A stretch of 64,000 bases of DNA from NCBI GenBank assembly GCA_038501195.1, contig JBBPUQ010000002.1:4596001-4660000 (forward strand). The letters run 5' to 3'. The stretch comes from Nemania diffusa. Lineage: Eukaryota > Ascomycota > Sordariomycetes > Xylariales > Xylariaceae. Positions 48,426 to 59,520 of this stretch are shown one piece after another. A model generated the notes under the pieces. It did not search any database. It saw nothing but the letters and a program-made list of their open reading frames with translations, and was not told the DNA's origin. Numbering within the stretch: position 1 is the first letter of the stretch; each line of letters opens with the position of its first letter. A program made the position numbers and the translations under genes.

Positions 48426-50609
48426 ATGTCTAACCAACAGGGCAAATGGCGCGAAGACCAGGTCCTCGTCATCTGCCCTGGCAGCCAGACCACTATGGCC
48501 CAGCTGGGCTGCAGCGAGCTCACACCGCCGGCGCATCGCATTCCCACGAGGATGTTCAAGGACGACGAGAGCGACGCTGACGAATACCGGCCTTATTATA
48601 CCTATAAGCGCAAGAAGACTACGATGACGGCCCCTACCAATGGCGCCAACGACGACGATGAATGGGAATACGTGGAGGATCGTGACAGCGTCGAGGGTGC
48701 CATCTACCCAATGCAGGGTACGTTGACAGCAATCTAATGAAAAGTGCTTACAGCATGTAGCCATAGCTCGCCGAAAAAACTAGGGCCAGTGGAGGCAAAC
48801 AGTACAGGATGCTAACAGTCGGGTCGCAGGTGGGCGCATCGTGAACATGCCGGCCTTCTTGGCCTTTATTGATCACGTACACAGTCTCCTCACAACAACG
48901 TATCACAACACCCCAATCGTCCTGATGGTCTCGCCTCAATGGACACGCCCTGACTGCGAGGCGGTAACGTGCTACATCTTCGAGAAAACCAAGACGCCGG
49001 CGCTTTGCCTTTTGCATAGTGCCGTTGCTTCGCAATACGGTCTCAAGTGGTCTAACATGACAGTTGTAGATATTGGATTTGAGAAAGTTGACGTCACATG
49101 CATATATGACAGTAATATTGTCAGTCATAAGGACCTAGGCTTCCCGACACCCGTGCGGGAAATTTCTGGTGGGGAGGTCTTCACACAGAAACTGTTGACC
49201 TTGTTGAAAGACAAGGGCTTCACCTATGAAATGGCTGAGCAGTTAAAAAAGAGCTCAATATGCGAGGTCCTACCATACGTCCCGGACTTGCCGGAACTGA
49301 TGGAGCTTCCCACAGAGATACAGGCAACTGTGAGCCAAGGGACAGTGCAGGCAACTTCAAGCACAGAAGCGCCGAAGATTATGGAACCAGTAAAGCCCGT
49401 TTTGACCGCTGATATTGACACCGACACCGGTGAATTTAAGGAAGCAGACGAAGGTGTTCTGGATGTGGCCAACATCGTTACGAGCGGTAACACGCGTGAA
49501 TTCCTCGCCAAGCGCGAAAAGGAGAAGGCAGAGAAGGCGGAAAAGGCTAAAACAAAGAAGCAAGGCAAGGGTCAGGAACCCGAGTCGGCGACAGCCAAAC
49601 CTGGTCGGTTACCCAACTCCAAGCGGAAGACCAATCTATTTCATTACGAAGATCTAGAGCACGAGGATGTGCAAGTGCCGGTCTCAGATGGTGCTCCCAA
49701 GCCCGATGTGACTGCGGTAAGCGGCGAAGTGCCGACTAGCGAGATACCAGCCGCAACCGGAAACGGGCCAGCGAACGAGGAGGTCAAACCTGAGCTTAAA
49801 TCCACCGAGGGTGGCCAGGAAAATGGCCAGACGGAGCCCGTAAAGACAGTAACAGAACGCCGAACGAAACGGGTACGCAAGGATGTCGAAGTTGGGCTTG
49901 AGAGATTTCTCTTTGCGGACCGCGGGGAAATTAACCGGATCACGGATACAATATATCACTCGATCCAGAGTATTGATGATATCTACAAGCGATCTGCTTG
50001 TTGGGACAACATTGTCTTTGTTGGCAATGGTAGTCGCCTCCGCGGCCTTAAAGATAACATCATGCAGACATTAGCTTCTCGGCATCTGATATCTCCCAGC
50101 ACTGCTACCATCTTCACATCTGAGCTACCCTCTAACATGGCAACGCCGAGTGGGACTGGTTCGCAAACACCGACTGGCTCTTTCACGGGCCAATTACCTA
50201 CTACAAGTTCTGTAAATCCCCTCCTGTTGGCTGCAACGACGGCTTCGCTTGGTGTACCTGGCCAAACACACGCCCCTGGCTCCACGGCTGGTGATGGCAC
50301 CAGCCATCATTCCCATGGGCAGACACCCATGAGCATAAAACAAGCCGTCCCGCCAACGTACCTTGCCGACTGGACCAAGAATGGATTTGAAGAGGCTATG
50401 TTCCTGGGCTCGCTTGTCGCCGCTCGCCTAGCTTACTGTATCCATAACTTGGATGTCCACGCTGCCGAATCTCAGCGCTACATGAGCCTCAACCGTGTTG
50501 AGTACAAGTGAGTCCCTCGTAAATCTTGATTCAAATAGCACCCCATACTAACTGCGTTGACAGCGAAAACGGCCCTAAAGCTATCCGGACTCACTCGATG
50601 CTGGGTTGA
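48426..50609 (+). CDS. ARP9: Actin-related protein Arp9 (SWI/SNF and RSC chromatin remodelling)
   Basis: Nuclear actin-related subunit that, with Arp7 in yeast, binds the HSA helix of the remodeller ATPase. Three exons: 48426-48717, 48830-50507 and 50564-50609, giving 671 residues. Introns are 112 and 55 bp (GTACGT and GTGAGT donors, GCTAAC and ACTAAC branch sites). The start is the first ATG after the in-frame stop at 48042. The N-terminal block VLVICPGSQTTMAQLG is the actin phosphate-1 region of the family, followed by PPAHRIPTRMF and YYTYKR. Exon 2 has GGRIVNMPAFLAFIDHVHSLL, TPIVLMVSPQWTRPDCEAV, LHSAVASQYGLKW, VVDIGFEKVDVTCIYD and SGGEVFTQKLL, the actin fold with degenerate nucleotide site. 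A long charged insert (residues about 230-430, Lys/Glu-rich) precedes the second half (CWDNIVFVGNGSRLRGLKDNIMQTL), which ends with WTKNGFEEAMFLGSLVAAR. The C-terminal exon adds only NGPKAIRTHSMLG. Confidence 0.92.
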
Positions 50610-51273
50610 TGAACAGCATTGTGTCGTTGATTACTTCTCTTTCGGTGGGTCATTCTGGAGTTGATGGGTGTATAAAACAGAGGCGTCTTGCGAGGAAAGT
50701 CGCTTCCAAAGCTTCCGGGGTAGGGGTTTCGTTTCTATATTTATCACCCTCGAAATTCGCTTTAGAAGCTTATTTGCGGGCATTTGGCAGATCCTAGAGC
50801 CGTCCAAAACCGGTGTTGAGCAAGCTTAATGACGAACATGCCATGCCTAGCATTTCTTTGATGCCACTGGATTTTTAAGTCTGTTCGTTGGCGAAGACGA
50901 ACTCTAGTAATAGCCTTGCATAGAACCAGCATGAATAAGAAAACATTTAAGCACAAATTATTGTTACCTTTATGAGTTTCTATCTTTATTTTATCCGTCC
51001 AGAATGAATCACTAGTTGTAAGCAGCTGTTAAAATTATAAGCAGCCATTCATACCGACTATACATAGGTATGTCTCGATTATTACTTTCATAGGATTTGG
51101 TTTATACAGCAAGCCCACTCTCTCCAGTCCAGCGACCCACATCTTCTATAAGTACGCTAAATAACCCCGCACTCTAGATAGATATAACCCACACCCTCAT
51201 CCCACAAGCAATTTCTTTAGTATAGATTCGAATTCAACACCACAAGTTTCACAAGCGAATCAGCTAGTAACTT
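50610..51273. other. Intergenic region ARP9 to tRNA-Val
   Basis: ARP9 3' side and tRNA upstream flank. Short open frames at 50606 and 50762 have no recognisable content. Confidence 0.5.
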
Positions 51274-51347
51274 GGTTTCGTGGTGTAGTTGGTTATCACG
51301 TCAGTCTAACACACTGAAGGTCTCCGGTTCAAGTCCGGGCGAAATCA
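51274..51347 (+). tRNA. tRNA-Val (anticodon AAC)
   Basis: The 74-nt sequence forms a full cloverleaf. The acceptor GGTTTCG pairs with CGAAATC, with discriminator A. The D-arm contains GTGTAGTTGGTTATCAC. The anticodon stem CAGT/ACTG encloses loop CTAACAC with AAC at positions 34-36. The T-arm is CCGG-TTCAAGT-CCGG with a perfect B-box (GGTTCAAGTCC). There is no intron. A T5 run at 51358-51362 is the likely RNA polymerase III terminator. Confidence 0.97.
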
Positions 51348-52088
51348 GAAGATTCACTTTTTGATCTGCTTTAGATGTCCTTTGCTTGAGAGCATTTTTT
51401 TGGCTTTATGATATTGGGTTGCGTTGGGTGCTGCTCTGACTTTCCCGCCCTGAACGATCCCTCTCGACCACATCATGAAGGATACGGTATATAATAAATA
51501 AGATCAAATCAGATGGGGAGTCTATATATAGATTTAAGCAACGCTTGCATCCTAGGAATGCTTACTTAGTAGTTACCCATGATGGTTCTATACTATCGGA
51601 AACTTGCTTACTCAAGGGGGAAGGAGTGGAAGAGTTACTAGCTCGAGCTCAACTGATTCAATTGATTCAACTTAGCATCATACCATACCTATGTCTACTG
51701 GGGATTTTATGTCAGTACATTGAGACGTACTGATTGTTTATTGGTATTTAATTGAGTATGCTGACGGGTAGTATCTCAGGATATTTCTTTGTGAAAATAA
51801 GAGTATAGTTATGTGTTGGTTGGACTATAAATAAGGTAAGGCCATAGGTATGAAGAACTATATATATACCTTGTTGTATGTAACTATATGGTAAATACCA
51901 AGAGCGGTTTGTCGCCGCGATTGTTCTTTCTTCTAGTCCTCCTCTCTTGTTCGTCTACCTATCCTTCTCAAAACACACTGAGCACTTAGACAAGATGCGA
52001 GATTTGGCAAGGTTTTTCTTAGACCTCGAACCATATCTCTATTACCACCCACAGCATAAGTAGAGAGTAGCTAGCTACTAAGACCCTC
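51348..52088. other. Intergenic region after tRNA-Val
   Basis: Includes the tRNA terminator (51358-51362) and the 3' flank of the quinone reductase gene. A+T-rich from 51480 to 51900. No gene visible. Confidence 0.5.
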
Positions 52089-53453
52089 CTACTGGGACGG
52101 ATCAAGCAGCAACTTGCCCGTCGTCTTCCTGCCCTCGAGGTCCTCGTGCGCGCGCCCGGCCTGGGAGAGCGGGTAGACCTCGTGCACGCGGACGTCGAAC
52201 CCATCCTTCTCGATGAACCCAAACAGCTCCTCGGTGTACCCCGTGAACTCCTCGCGCGTGGCGACGTAGTTGACCAGCGTGGGGCGCAGCAGGCGCGCGT
52301 TCTTGGCGGTGAGGCGGCTGATGGCGAAGGGCGGGACGGCGCCGGAGGCGTTGCCGAAGGACGCGACGGTGCCCTTGCGCGCGACGCACTCGAGGCTCAG
52401 GTCGAACGTCGCGGCGCCCACGCCGTCGAACACGGCCGCCACGCCCGCGCCCTCCGTGAGCTCAAGCACGCGCGCCTTAACGTCTTCATGGCTGTAGTTG
52501 ACGACGTGCGCCGCGCCCGCCTGCGTCGCGAGGGCCGCCTTCGCGGGGGTCGAGACCGTGCCGATGGTCTTGGCGCCGATGGCGCGCAGCAGCTGGCAGA
52601 GCTGGAGACCGGTGCCGCCCGCGGCCGCGTGCACGAGCACCCAGTCGCCGGCTTGCACGGGGTGCGCCTCGCGCACGAGGGTCAGCGCCGTGAGGCCCTG
52701 CAGGAGCGCCGCGGCGGCCTTGCCGGGGGCGAAGGAGGGGGGCACCTTGACGGTGCTCGCCGGGCGCGCGATGGTGAACTCGGCGTAGGCGCCCTCGCCC
52801 ATGTACACGACGCGGTCGCCGACCTTGAAGCCCAGCGTGTCGCCGTCGCCGACTGCCACGACCGTGCCCTCGCCCTCGCGCCCGAGGGTGTAGGGGAACG
52901 CCGGTGCCTTGTAGAGGCCGGTGCGGAAGTATCTGTGAGATCGGTGTCAGTGGGGAGGGTCAATGGCTTTTTTTCTTCTGTTTTTATATATCTTCTTCGC
53001 CTGGGTTTACTATGATATTTTGCTTGAATCCTGCTATTCTTCATAAGTAGTCTAATATACTACTCATGTAACATACTAATAAATGACCCATCGTGGTGGG
53101 AAACTCTAATTCTATGAGAGTAATAGAGTGGTTACTTACGTGTCGATGAAATTAACGCCAATAAAGTCGTTCTTGACGAGGAGGCTGCCGCCGATGGGCG
53201 TAGGCACGGGGACGTCAGTCTTGTATTCTAGGACATCGGTGCCTCCTGTCTTGTTGATGTAGACGGCCTTCATGGTGCTAGGGATCGGAGCCATTGTGCG
53301 CGTGTAATGCCGACTGATGCCGGCGGGGCTACGTTCCGTGATAGTCGTTGGTCTGAGATTTAGACAAGGATATAAAGGTGAGAGCTGGGATGAGATAGTC
53401 GACACTCGGCGACACGCTATAAGTGTGGGATGAGATATAGCCCGAAAGAACAT
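52089..53453 (-). CDS. ZTA1: Quinone oxidoreductase, zeta-crystallin type (ZTA1-like)
   Basis: NADPH:quinone reductase of the medium-chain dehydrogenase/reductase superfamily without zinc. Two exons, 53453-53140 and 52932-52089, joined over a 207-bp intron (GTAAGT donor, CACAG acceptor), give 385 residues. The catalytic core begins at Met 54 (MAPIPSTMKAVYINKTGG) and is about 332 residues, the usual length. Visible motifs are GVNFIDTYFRTGLYK, GREGEGTVVAVG, VHAAAGGTGLQLCQL (the NADPH-binding glycine motif), VFDGVGAATFD and the C-terminal GRAHEDLEGRKTTGKLLL. The zinc ligands of alcohol dehydrogenases are absent. The 53 residues upstream start with an ATG and are rich in Arg/Ser with few acids (MFFRAISHPTLIACRR), resembling a mitochondrial presequence; whether that ATG or the one at 53294 is used cannot be told. 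Exon 2 is far more GC-rich than its surroundings. Confidence 0.9.
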
Positions 53454-54064
53454 GAGTAAGGAATATGTAGTATGTATCCGCCGTTCCCCGCGTCAGCCTA
53501 CCCTTAGCTATTATTCTCATCTTGGATGGGATCTTATATACCACGTTTTCAGTCCAAATTAAGCATAGCTACTGTAATGAATTAATCAGCCGACGTAGAA
53601 TAGTATCGCCGCACCTGCAATAAGTAGGTAGTATGCGTAGGTAGCTCCATTGCCCCTCATTTTCCATACCTCTTAGAAGAGTGACGCCATTAGCAATATA
53701 CCTTACGCATACGCAGAAGCGAGCCCCTCATGGCCCCGCCCCGGCGCGGGGAACCCACCGTCGCCGCCCGCGAGAGTTGGAACCGTGTAATAAGCGAGTT
53801 CGAGTCGGCATTGCAGAGGTACATACGCATCACATATTAGGTAGCACCCTAGGTTTAGGTAGTAAGTATAATTACTAGTTAACTCACATCACATAGTAAG
53901 TAGGCTTGCTGTATTACCATGTTGAATCATGTGTCCATTCATAGTCGTAGTGAGGGCATCTGGATCTATTAAACATCTCGACCATGTGTCCATGACCTAC
54001 CGATAGTATGGTACAGGTCTGTCTGCTATGTTACATTCCCTTCAGCTTACCCACACCTGCTGCT
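53454..54064. other. Intergenic region between ZTA1-like gene and CCT4
   Basis: Both genes are on the minus strand, so this is the promoter of the quinone reductase gene and the CCT4 3' side. Several GTAGGTAG words are present (53620-53645, 53840-53865). No gene supported. Confidence 0.5.
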
Positions 54065-55822
54065 CTACCGCGTCAATGCGATATCGTCGATTCTCAGTAT
54101 CATCTTGACAGTCTCCGCTGCTAATTCTATAGCGCTTGTGCTCACTAATAGTGGTTGGAGCACGTTTTCTTTGGCAATATTTGTGTTCACACCCCCACTC
54201 CTGATGCTGACGCCGGCGTTCTTCTCGCCCAGCTCGTGTCTATGCCGAAGATCCGTCACCACTTTGATGCTGTTTAGCCCAGCGTTCTCAGCCAAAGTTG
54301 TGGGTATGATCTCCAGCGCGTCGGCAAACGCCTTCCAGCAAATGGCTTCCGTGCCCGTCAAGGAACGGGCCTGCTTAGAAAGTTGAGCTGCTATCTCAAT
54401 CTCGGGAGCACCACCGCCAGCAATGAGAGCCTTCTTCTTGACGAGACAGCGGATAACGCAGAGCGCGTCGTGGAGTGAACGCTCGGCCTCATCAAGGATC
54501 AAGCTGTTTGCGCCTCGGCACACTACAGACACCGTCTTGCCCGTCGATTTGGTGCCTGTGACCTTAACCATACGGGCACCGCTAGATTGAACCTCTTCAA
54601 CGAGATCGGCACTTCCTAGCTTGTCCTCGGTGAACGAGTCGATATCTGCAATGGGCTTGCAGCCGGTGGACTTGCAGATAAATTCGACCTCGTCGCGCTC
54701 AATATCCTTGACGGCAAGGATGCCAAGTTTCGCTAGGAAGTGCAATGAAAGATCGTTGACGGCGTCGCGAAGAATAGATTTTTGAATAAGGAGAACGTTA
54801 CACTTCGCCTTCTTGATCTTCTTGACTAAATCTAGGAGGTATAGTCGTTCTTCCTTGACAATCTTGTCCATTTGGCGGTAGTCATTGACTGAGATTGTGT
54901 TTTCCATCTAATATAAGTTAGTGGACAGTGGGGTTCGCGCGCTCATGTAAAGTACTCACATCTGGCTTTGGGGGGCTCAGTTGGAACTGAATCAGACCGA
55001 TTCTGGCCTTCTCTATTCTCACGGGACCACCTGCGGCCTTAATGACAGGCTGTGTAAGAACTAGTCCATTAACTAGTTCACTGTCCTCTATTGTGCCCCC
55101 AACTTTCTTAATGATCCTGATATTTTTTAGGTCGACGTTGTCAGCTGTTTTGACATCTATCGTTTTTGTAACTGCATTCACAGCCATAGAGCCCAGAAGA
55201 CCTGAGTATTGTGAAACAATCTTGGACGAGAGCGAAGTGTTGGCCGCTTGGAGAAGGGTAGCGCTGTCGGAAAGAGAAACGGGTTGCGACATGTCGTGGA
55301 GGATTTGGACTGCGGCCGCGGCAGCTCGTTGGAAAGCCTCGGAGATGACTGAAGGGTGAATTCCCTTGGAAAGTAACCGGTCCGCAGCACCAAGCAAAGC
55401 GCCGCATATGACCACTACAGAGGTTGTCCCATCACCAGCCTCGACATCTTGGGCAGACGAGAGGTTGACGAGCATCTTGGCGGTCGGGTGCATTACGGCC
55501 ATGCTCTTTAGCATGGTATGTCCATCGTTTGTAATAATCGTTTCGCCTTTACCGCTCCGGATCATCTTGTCCATTCCTCGGGGGCCTAACGAGGTTCTGA
55601 TGGCATCGGCGACAGCTACACTATTAGCTTAGCGACGTCGGACTGAGATAGCACAGGGGAAGGGTAACGATACCTCTAGCAGCCACAATATTGGAGGACC
55701 GGACAGCCACAGGCTTCTCTTTATCCTACCATGACGTTAGCTAAAAGCTTCGGGAGCAAACTTGGGCGACATACTCTAAAGATGCCGCTGTTGGCACCAC
55801 CCGATGGAGCTGTGGTGGCCAT
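54065..55822 (-). CDS. CCT4: Chaperonin CCT/TRiC subunit delta (Cct4)
   Basis: One of eight subunits of the cytosolic chaperonin TRiC, which folds actin, tubulin and many WD40 proteins with ATP. Four exons: 55822-55775, 55725-55674, 55615-54960 and 54907-54065, giving 532 residues. Introns are 49, 58 and 52 bp with GTATGT, GTATCG and GTGAGT donors. Motifs in order: SLGPRG (42-47), TNDGHT (62-67), the nucleotide-binding GDGTTS (94-99), then the delta-specific VKKVGGT-like [27 protein letters not shown] across the last junction, [27 protein letters not shown] and the C-terminal [30 protein letters not shown]. Length and all core ATPase residues are as expected. The gene is divergent from RPT1 with 615 bp between the start codons. 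Confidence 0.97.
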
Positions 55823-56437
55823 GTTGAAATATGTGTGTGGTTATATCGAATAGGCGAACTAAACTCTCTACTCCCTATCTTTCTTTGCTAAAATAGGCAC
55901 GAGGTGGTTCTGTTGCACTCTATTCTTATGGTTTTGAGGTCTCTAGTTGATGGTGGGGAAGGATGTTTTCCAAGAGCAGATACCTAGAATCTCAGGTCCC
56001 TATCCCCGCTGTAGGCTGTGATGGGAATTATTATTATTTTTCATCACCTATTACGGGGGTAGCTGCGAGGCTGCCGATTAGCTAACGCATATCGGGTCTA
56101 GTGCGTTTTCAAGCCGCCCCAGCGACTTAGCGCCTGCTCCAGGCAATAGAGAGCTTACGCTGCGCCTACGCTGTAGATAGGTAGTATGCAGCAATACGCA
56201 TAGCTGGCTGGCCTGAGCTCCGAGATACATCTCGCTCGTCTCTCAGCGTTCGCCTACCCATTTCATCATCACCATTTGTAAACTCCCGCATTCCTCATCC
56301 CCGCCCTCCCCGAAGACCACACGATACCGCACGGCATAATACCAATAGCATTTCATTCATACGCTTTTGGTTTGTTTTCAACCGCCCTTCTACAAAATCA
56401 AATACGGTCTCCCTTCGTAGCTGGCTTGACTGTCAAC
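55823..56437. promoter_or_regulatory. Shared divergent promoter of CCT4 and RPT1
   Basis: The 615 bp between the two start codons must contain the promoters of both a chaperonin and a proteasome gene. The RPT1 side has a pyrimidine-rich leader (56275-56330). I looked for the yeast Rpn4 site GGTGGCAAA and did not find a perfect copy; GAGGTGGTT at 55909-55917 is only a partial match. No TATA box stands out. Confidence 0.6.
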
Positions 56438-57865
56438 ATGGTACGTCTTACTGCTTCGCACTGCAGGCAAGCTTGGCTAATCTTCTACAGCCTTCCGCCA
56501 CGGGGTCGAGCTGGGAGAAGTATAAGAAGAACTTTGCCGATGATGAGATAGAAGAGAAGAAGATACAACCCTTATCCGACGAGTACGTACTGCCGCCGCT
56601 GTTTCCACACATCGACACACCAGCCGCTAACCTAAGGTAGAGATATCCAAGTCCTAAAGACGTACGGTGCCGCACCCTACGGAACCGCCCTGAAGAAGCT
56701 AGAACAACAAATAAAAGAGAAGCAGCAGAGTGTGGATGAGAAGATTGGCGTTAAAGAATCCGACACAGGGCTTGCCCCGCCACATCTATGGGATGTCGCC
56801 GCCGATCGGCAGCGCATGTCTGAAGAGCAGCCGTTACAGGTAGCACGGTGCACTAAGATCATTGCGGACGAGAAAGACGAATCGAAGAGTAAATATGTGA
56901 TCAACGTGAAGCAAATTGCCAAGTTCGTCGTTCAGCTTGGCGAGCGCGTCTCCCCCACCGATATCGAGGAGGGTATGCGGGTTGGCGTCGACCGCAACAA
57001 GTACCAGATCCTGCTCCCCCTACCACCCAAAATCGACGCGAGCGTTACCATGATGACGGTCGAAGAGAAACCTGATGTCACGTACGGTGATGTAGGCGGT
57101 TGCAAGGAGCAGGTGGAGAAGCTAAGAGAAGTCGTCGAGATGCCGCTGCTGTCGCCCGAACGGTTCGTCAACCTCGGTATCGACCCTCCGAAGGGTGCTC
57201 TGCTCTACGGGCCTCCCGGTACGGGCAAGACCCTATGCGCCCGAGCAGTTGCTAACCGAACGGACGCTACATTTATTCGAGTCATCGGCAGCGAACTGGT
57301 CCAGAAGTACGTTGGCGAGGGTGCCAGAATGGTTCGAGAGCTCTTCGAAATGGCTAGAACGAAGAAGGCGTGCATCATCTTCTTCGACGAAATCGATGCC
57401 GTAGGTGGCGCTCGGTTTGATGATGGTGCTGGTGGAGACAACGAAGTCCAGAGAACCATGTTGGAGTTGATCACACAACTTGACGGATTCGACGCCCGAG
57501 GAAATATCAAGGTTATGTTTGCAACCAACAGACCGTCCACACTAGATCCGGCCTTGATGCGACCCGGTCGTATCGACCGAAAGATCGAGTTCTCCCTTCC
57601 CGACCTCGAGGGAAGAGCGAATATTCTCCGCATCCACGCGAAGAGCATGTCGGTCGAGCGAGATATTCGATGGGAGCTCATCTCGCGTCTCTGCCCCAAC
57701 GCTACAGGTGCCGAGTTGCGAAGTGTTTGTACTGAGGCCGGTATGTTTGCCATCCGTGCCAGGAGAAAGGTTGCCTCGGAGAAGGACTTCCTGAGCGCCG
57801 TCGACAAGGTCATCAAGGGCAACCTAAAATTCAACTCAACCGCAACATACATGCAGTACAATTAA
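56438..57865 (+). CDS. RPT1: 26S proteasome regulatory ATPase subunit Rpt1
   Basis: AAA+ ATPase of the base of the 19S regulatory particle; it forms the hexameric unfoldase with Rpt2-6. Three exons: 56438-56440, 56491-56582 and 56641-57865, giving 439 residues. The first exon is just the ATG, followed by a 50-bp intron (GTACGT donor) and then [15 protein letters not shown]; the second intron is 58 bp. The N-terminal coiled coil ([15 protein letters not shown]) is followed by the OB domain and the AAA module: Walker A GPPGTGKT (222-229), Walker B FFDEIDA (Asp 281, Glu 282), the arginine finger region [11 protein letters not shown] and the C-terminal [10 protein letters not shown]. The tail ends YMQYN, as in Rpt1 of other eukaryotes. 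The subunit assignment rests on [19 protein letters not shown] residues near the N-terminus and the tail; Rpt2-6 differ there. Confidence 0.97.
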
Positions 57866-58617
57866 GTTAAACAATCATGCGTGGTTGAGGGACACTCCTG
57901 GTTTGGATGTATGAATACGGCGAAATCATGGGGTTGGGCTGCATCTTTCTTAGAGATGATTATGGTAGCACGGGCACATAGATAATGAACGAGCAGCTTC
58001 GCGTATGTTGCTTACACTTGGTTCCCCCATATCCATCCTCGTGATTAGGACTATAGGAGGGTGGTCGAAACACATTGTCGTCAATTTTTATAGCTACGCA
58101 GCGTGCTTGGTGTGGGTTGTATTCTGAAAATGCGTGGTCAAAATTACATAAAAGAGCGGCACGTAATTAGACTGGTGCGCCCAAGGCAAATGTAATTAGG
58201 ATTAAACCGTAATCGACAAAACGGGTAACTTTTCCCTTCATACATAGATGCATAGTGCTTGAGGCTTCGTATGTGCCTCTCCAAGCAACAACATTCGTGG
58301 TATCTCGAGACTAAACAGATCCTAGGGCATGTCATTCCACACCATGCAATGTTGTACGCCAGAGCCATGCTCAAACGACAAGCTGACAAAAACCCCTTCT
58401 TTCCTCTAAAAACCCTAACGTACGTAATAGTAGTATAAACCGTGGGCCAGTGGTCTCGTTCATAATGTGCTGATAATTTCGTTCGTAATATCCCATGAGC
58501 TCCCGCGCGGCCTCTATCATAATGGCTATAGCACGCTTGGCTTACTAAATACGGGCTCTGCTCGCCCGTATATCTCCCTTCTTCGACGGATTAGCTCGCT
58601 TCACTCATAGGGACATC
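57866..58617. other. Convergent intergenic region after RPT1
   Basis: RPT1 and the CxxC-rich gene converge; this is 3' untranslated and spacer DNA. An 81-codon minus-strand open frame (58144-58389) has no recognisable content. Confidence 0.5.
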
Positions 58618-59520
58618 CTAGGCCCCTCTCCCAGCTAAACATCCTAAGCAAACAATGTCGCCTTCGCTCCCCTGTTCGATACAGCACTGGCTGCAGATGA
58701 CTCTGCGGTGGCCACTGCCGCTCCAACTCTTTTCTCTGTCTCTACCTCCCTCGCCTTTCCTTTGCTTCTGCTCTGGTTTTGATGTAGCTACCGTTCTATG
58801 GTTGTAACTGTGGGTGGTATCCTCGTCATCTGCGTCGTGCATGGTGAACGAGGCTGATAAGTCTTCTGCTTCTGCTGTTATGTGACTAGACTCGTCCTCT
58901 TCTGATGCTGGTAGCCAGCCTTGACAGGCTCGAAGGCAGACAAAACATGTCCGCTCGCCACAGCCTGTGCAATCAGCGAAGGAGTCGAGGTCAGACTTTT
59001 TGGTGGGCTTGCGGTGGCATATGTGACATGGGCTGAGAAGTGCGGAGGAATTGGTTCTAGTGGTGACTGAACCATGCTCGGGGTGGGCGTGGGAGAAGTG
59101 AGACTGCTGCGATGGTGAGAGGGCGGAGGGCGGTGTGTTGTGGTGGTGGTGGAAGTAGTTGGTATTTGGTTGTTCGTGGTGGCTGTCCTCGACGAGTCGG
59201 AGTCTCTTGCTCAAGGACAAGGGGATAGCTTTCCGGGGGACGCTGAACAGCGAGGTAGAGCCTCGACTGGAAGGGATGACGAGACGTTCGTTGCTGTTTA
59301 TGGCGGATAAAATATTCTGAGATGCTTCGAGAGTCGAGCTACTATGGGCAAGACAACAGTGTTAGTCAACAGTCAGCTCGGGAGAGTGAGCAGGTCAAAT
59401 GGGGATGTTCTGAGAGGGGCCGTACAATGGTGGTATCTGCAACTCCCCGTCATCCTCTCGTCTCCGTTTCCTTGCCGACGGTGAGACCATTGAATACGTG
59501 TGTTGCGTTACAGATGGCAT
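58618..59520 (-). CDS. Hypothetical nuclear-type protein with CxxC zinc-binding motifs
   Basis: I do not recognise a named family. Two exons, 59520-59426 and 59341-58618, joined over an 84-bp intron (GTACGG donor, GACTAAC branch, CATAG acceptor), give 272 residues; the ATG at 59490 would give 262. The N-terminus has a strong nuclear signal (RKRRRED). A conserved-looking segment follows: LEASQNILSAINSNERLV and SVPRKAIPLSLSKRLRLVE. After a His/Ser-rich linker (HHHH, residues about 95-125) comes a cysteine module, CHICHRKP then DCTGCGERTCFVCLRACQGW, and a second one near the C-terminus, ICSQCCIEQGSEGDIVCLGC. Eight or more cysteines in CxxC pairs suggest two zinc sites. Acidic residues separate the modules. 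A five-codon upstream frame (59554-59540) precedes the start and could dampen translation. It resembles uncharacterised ascomycete proteins; the role could be chromatin-linked, but that is only an inference from the NLS and zinc motifs. Confidence 0.78.

Noticed and set aside
52146..53015. 289-codon open frame on the plus strand
   Set aside because: It is antisense to the GC-rich exon 2 of the quinone reductase gene; such frames arise from high GC3, it spans the acceptor site, and its protein is low-complexity Arg/Ala/Gly.
57205..57861. 218-codon minus-strand open frame
   Set aside because: Antisense to the conserved RPT1 AAA domain; no recognisable content of its own.
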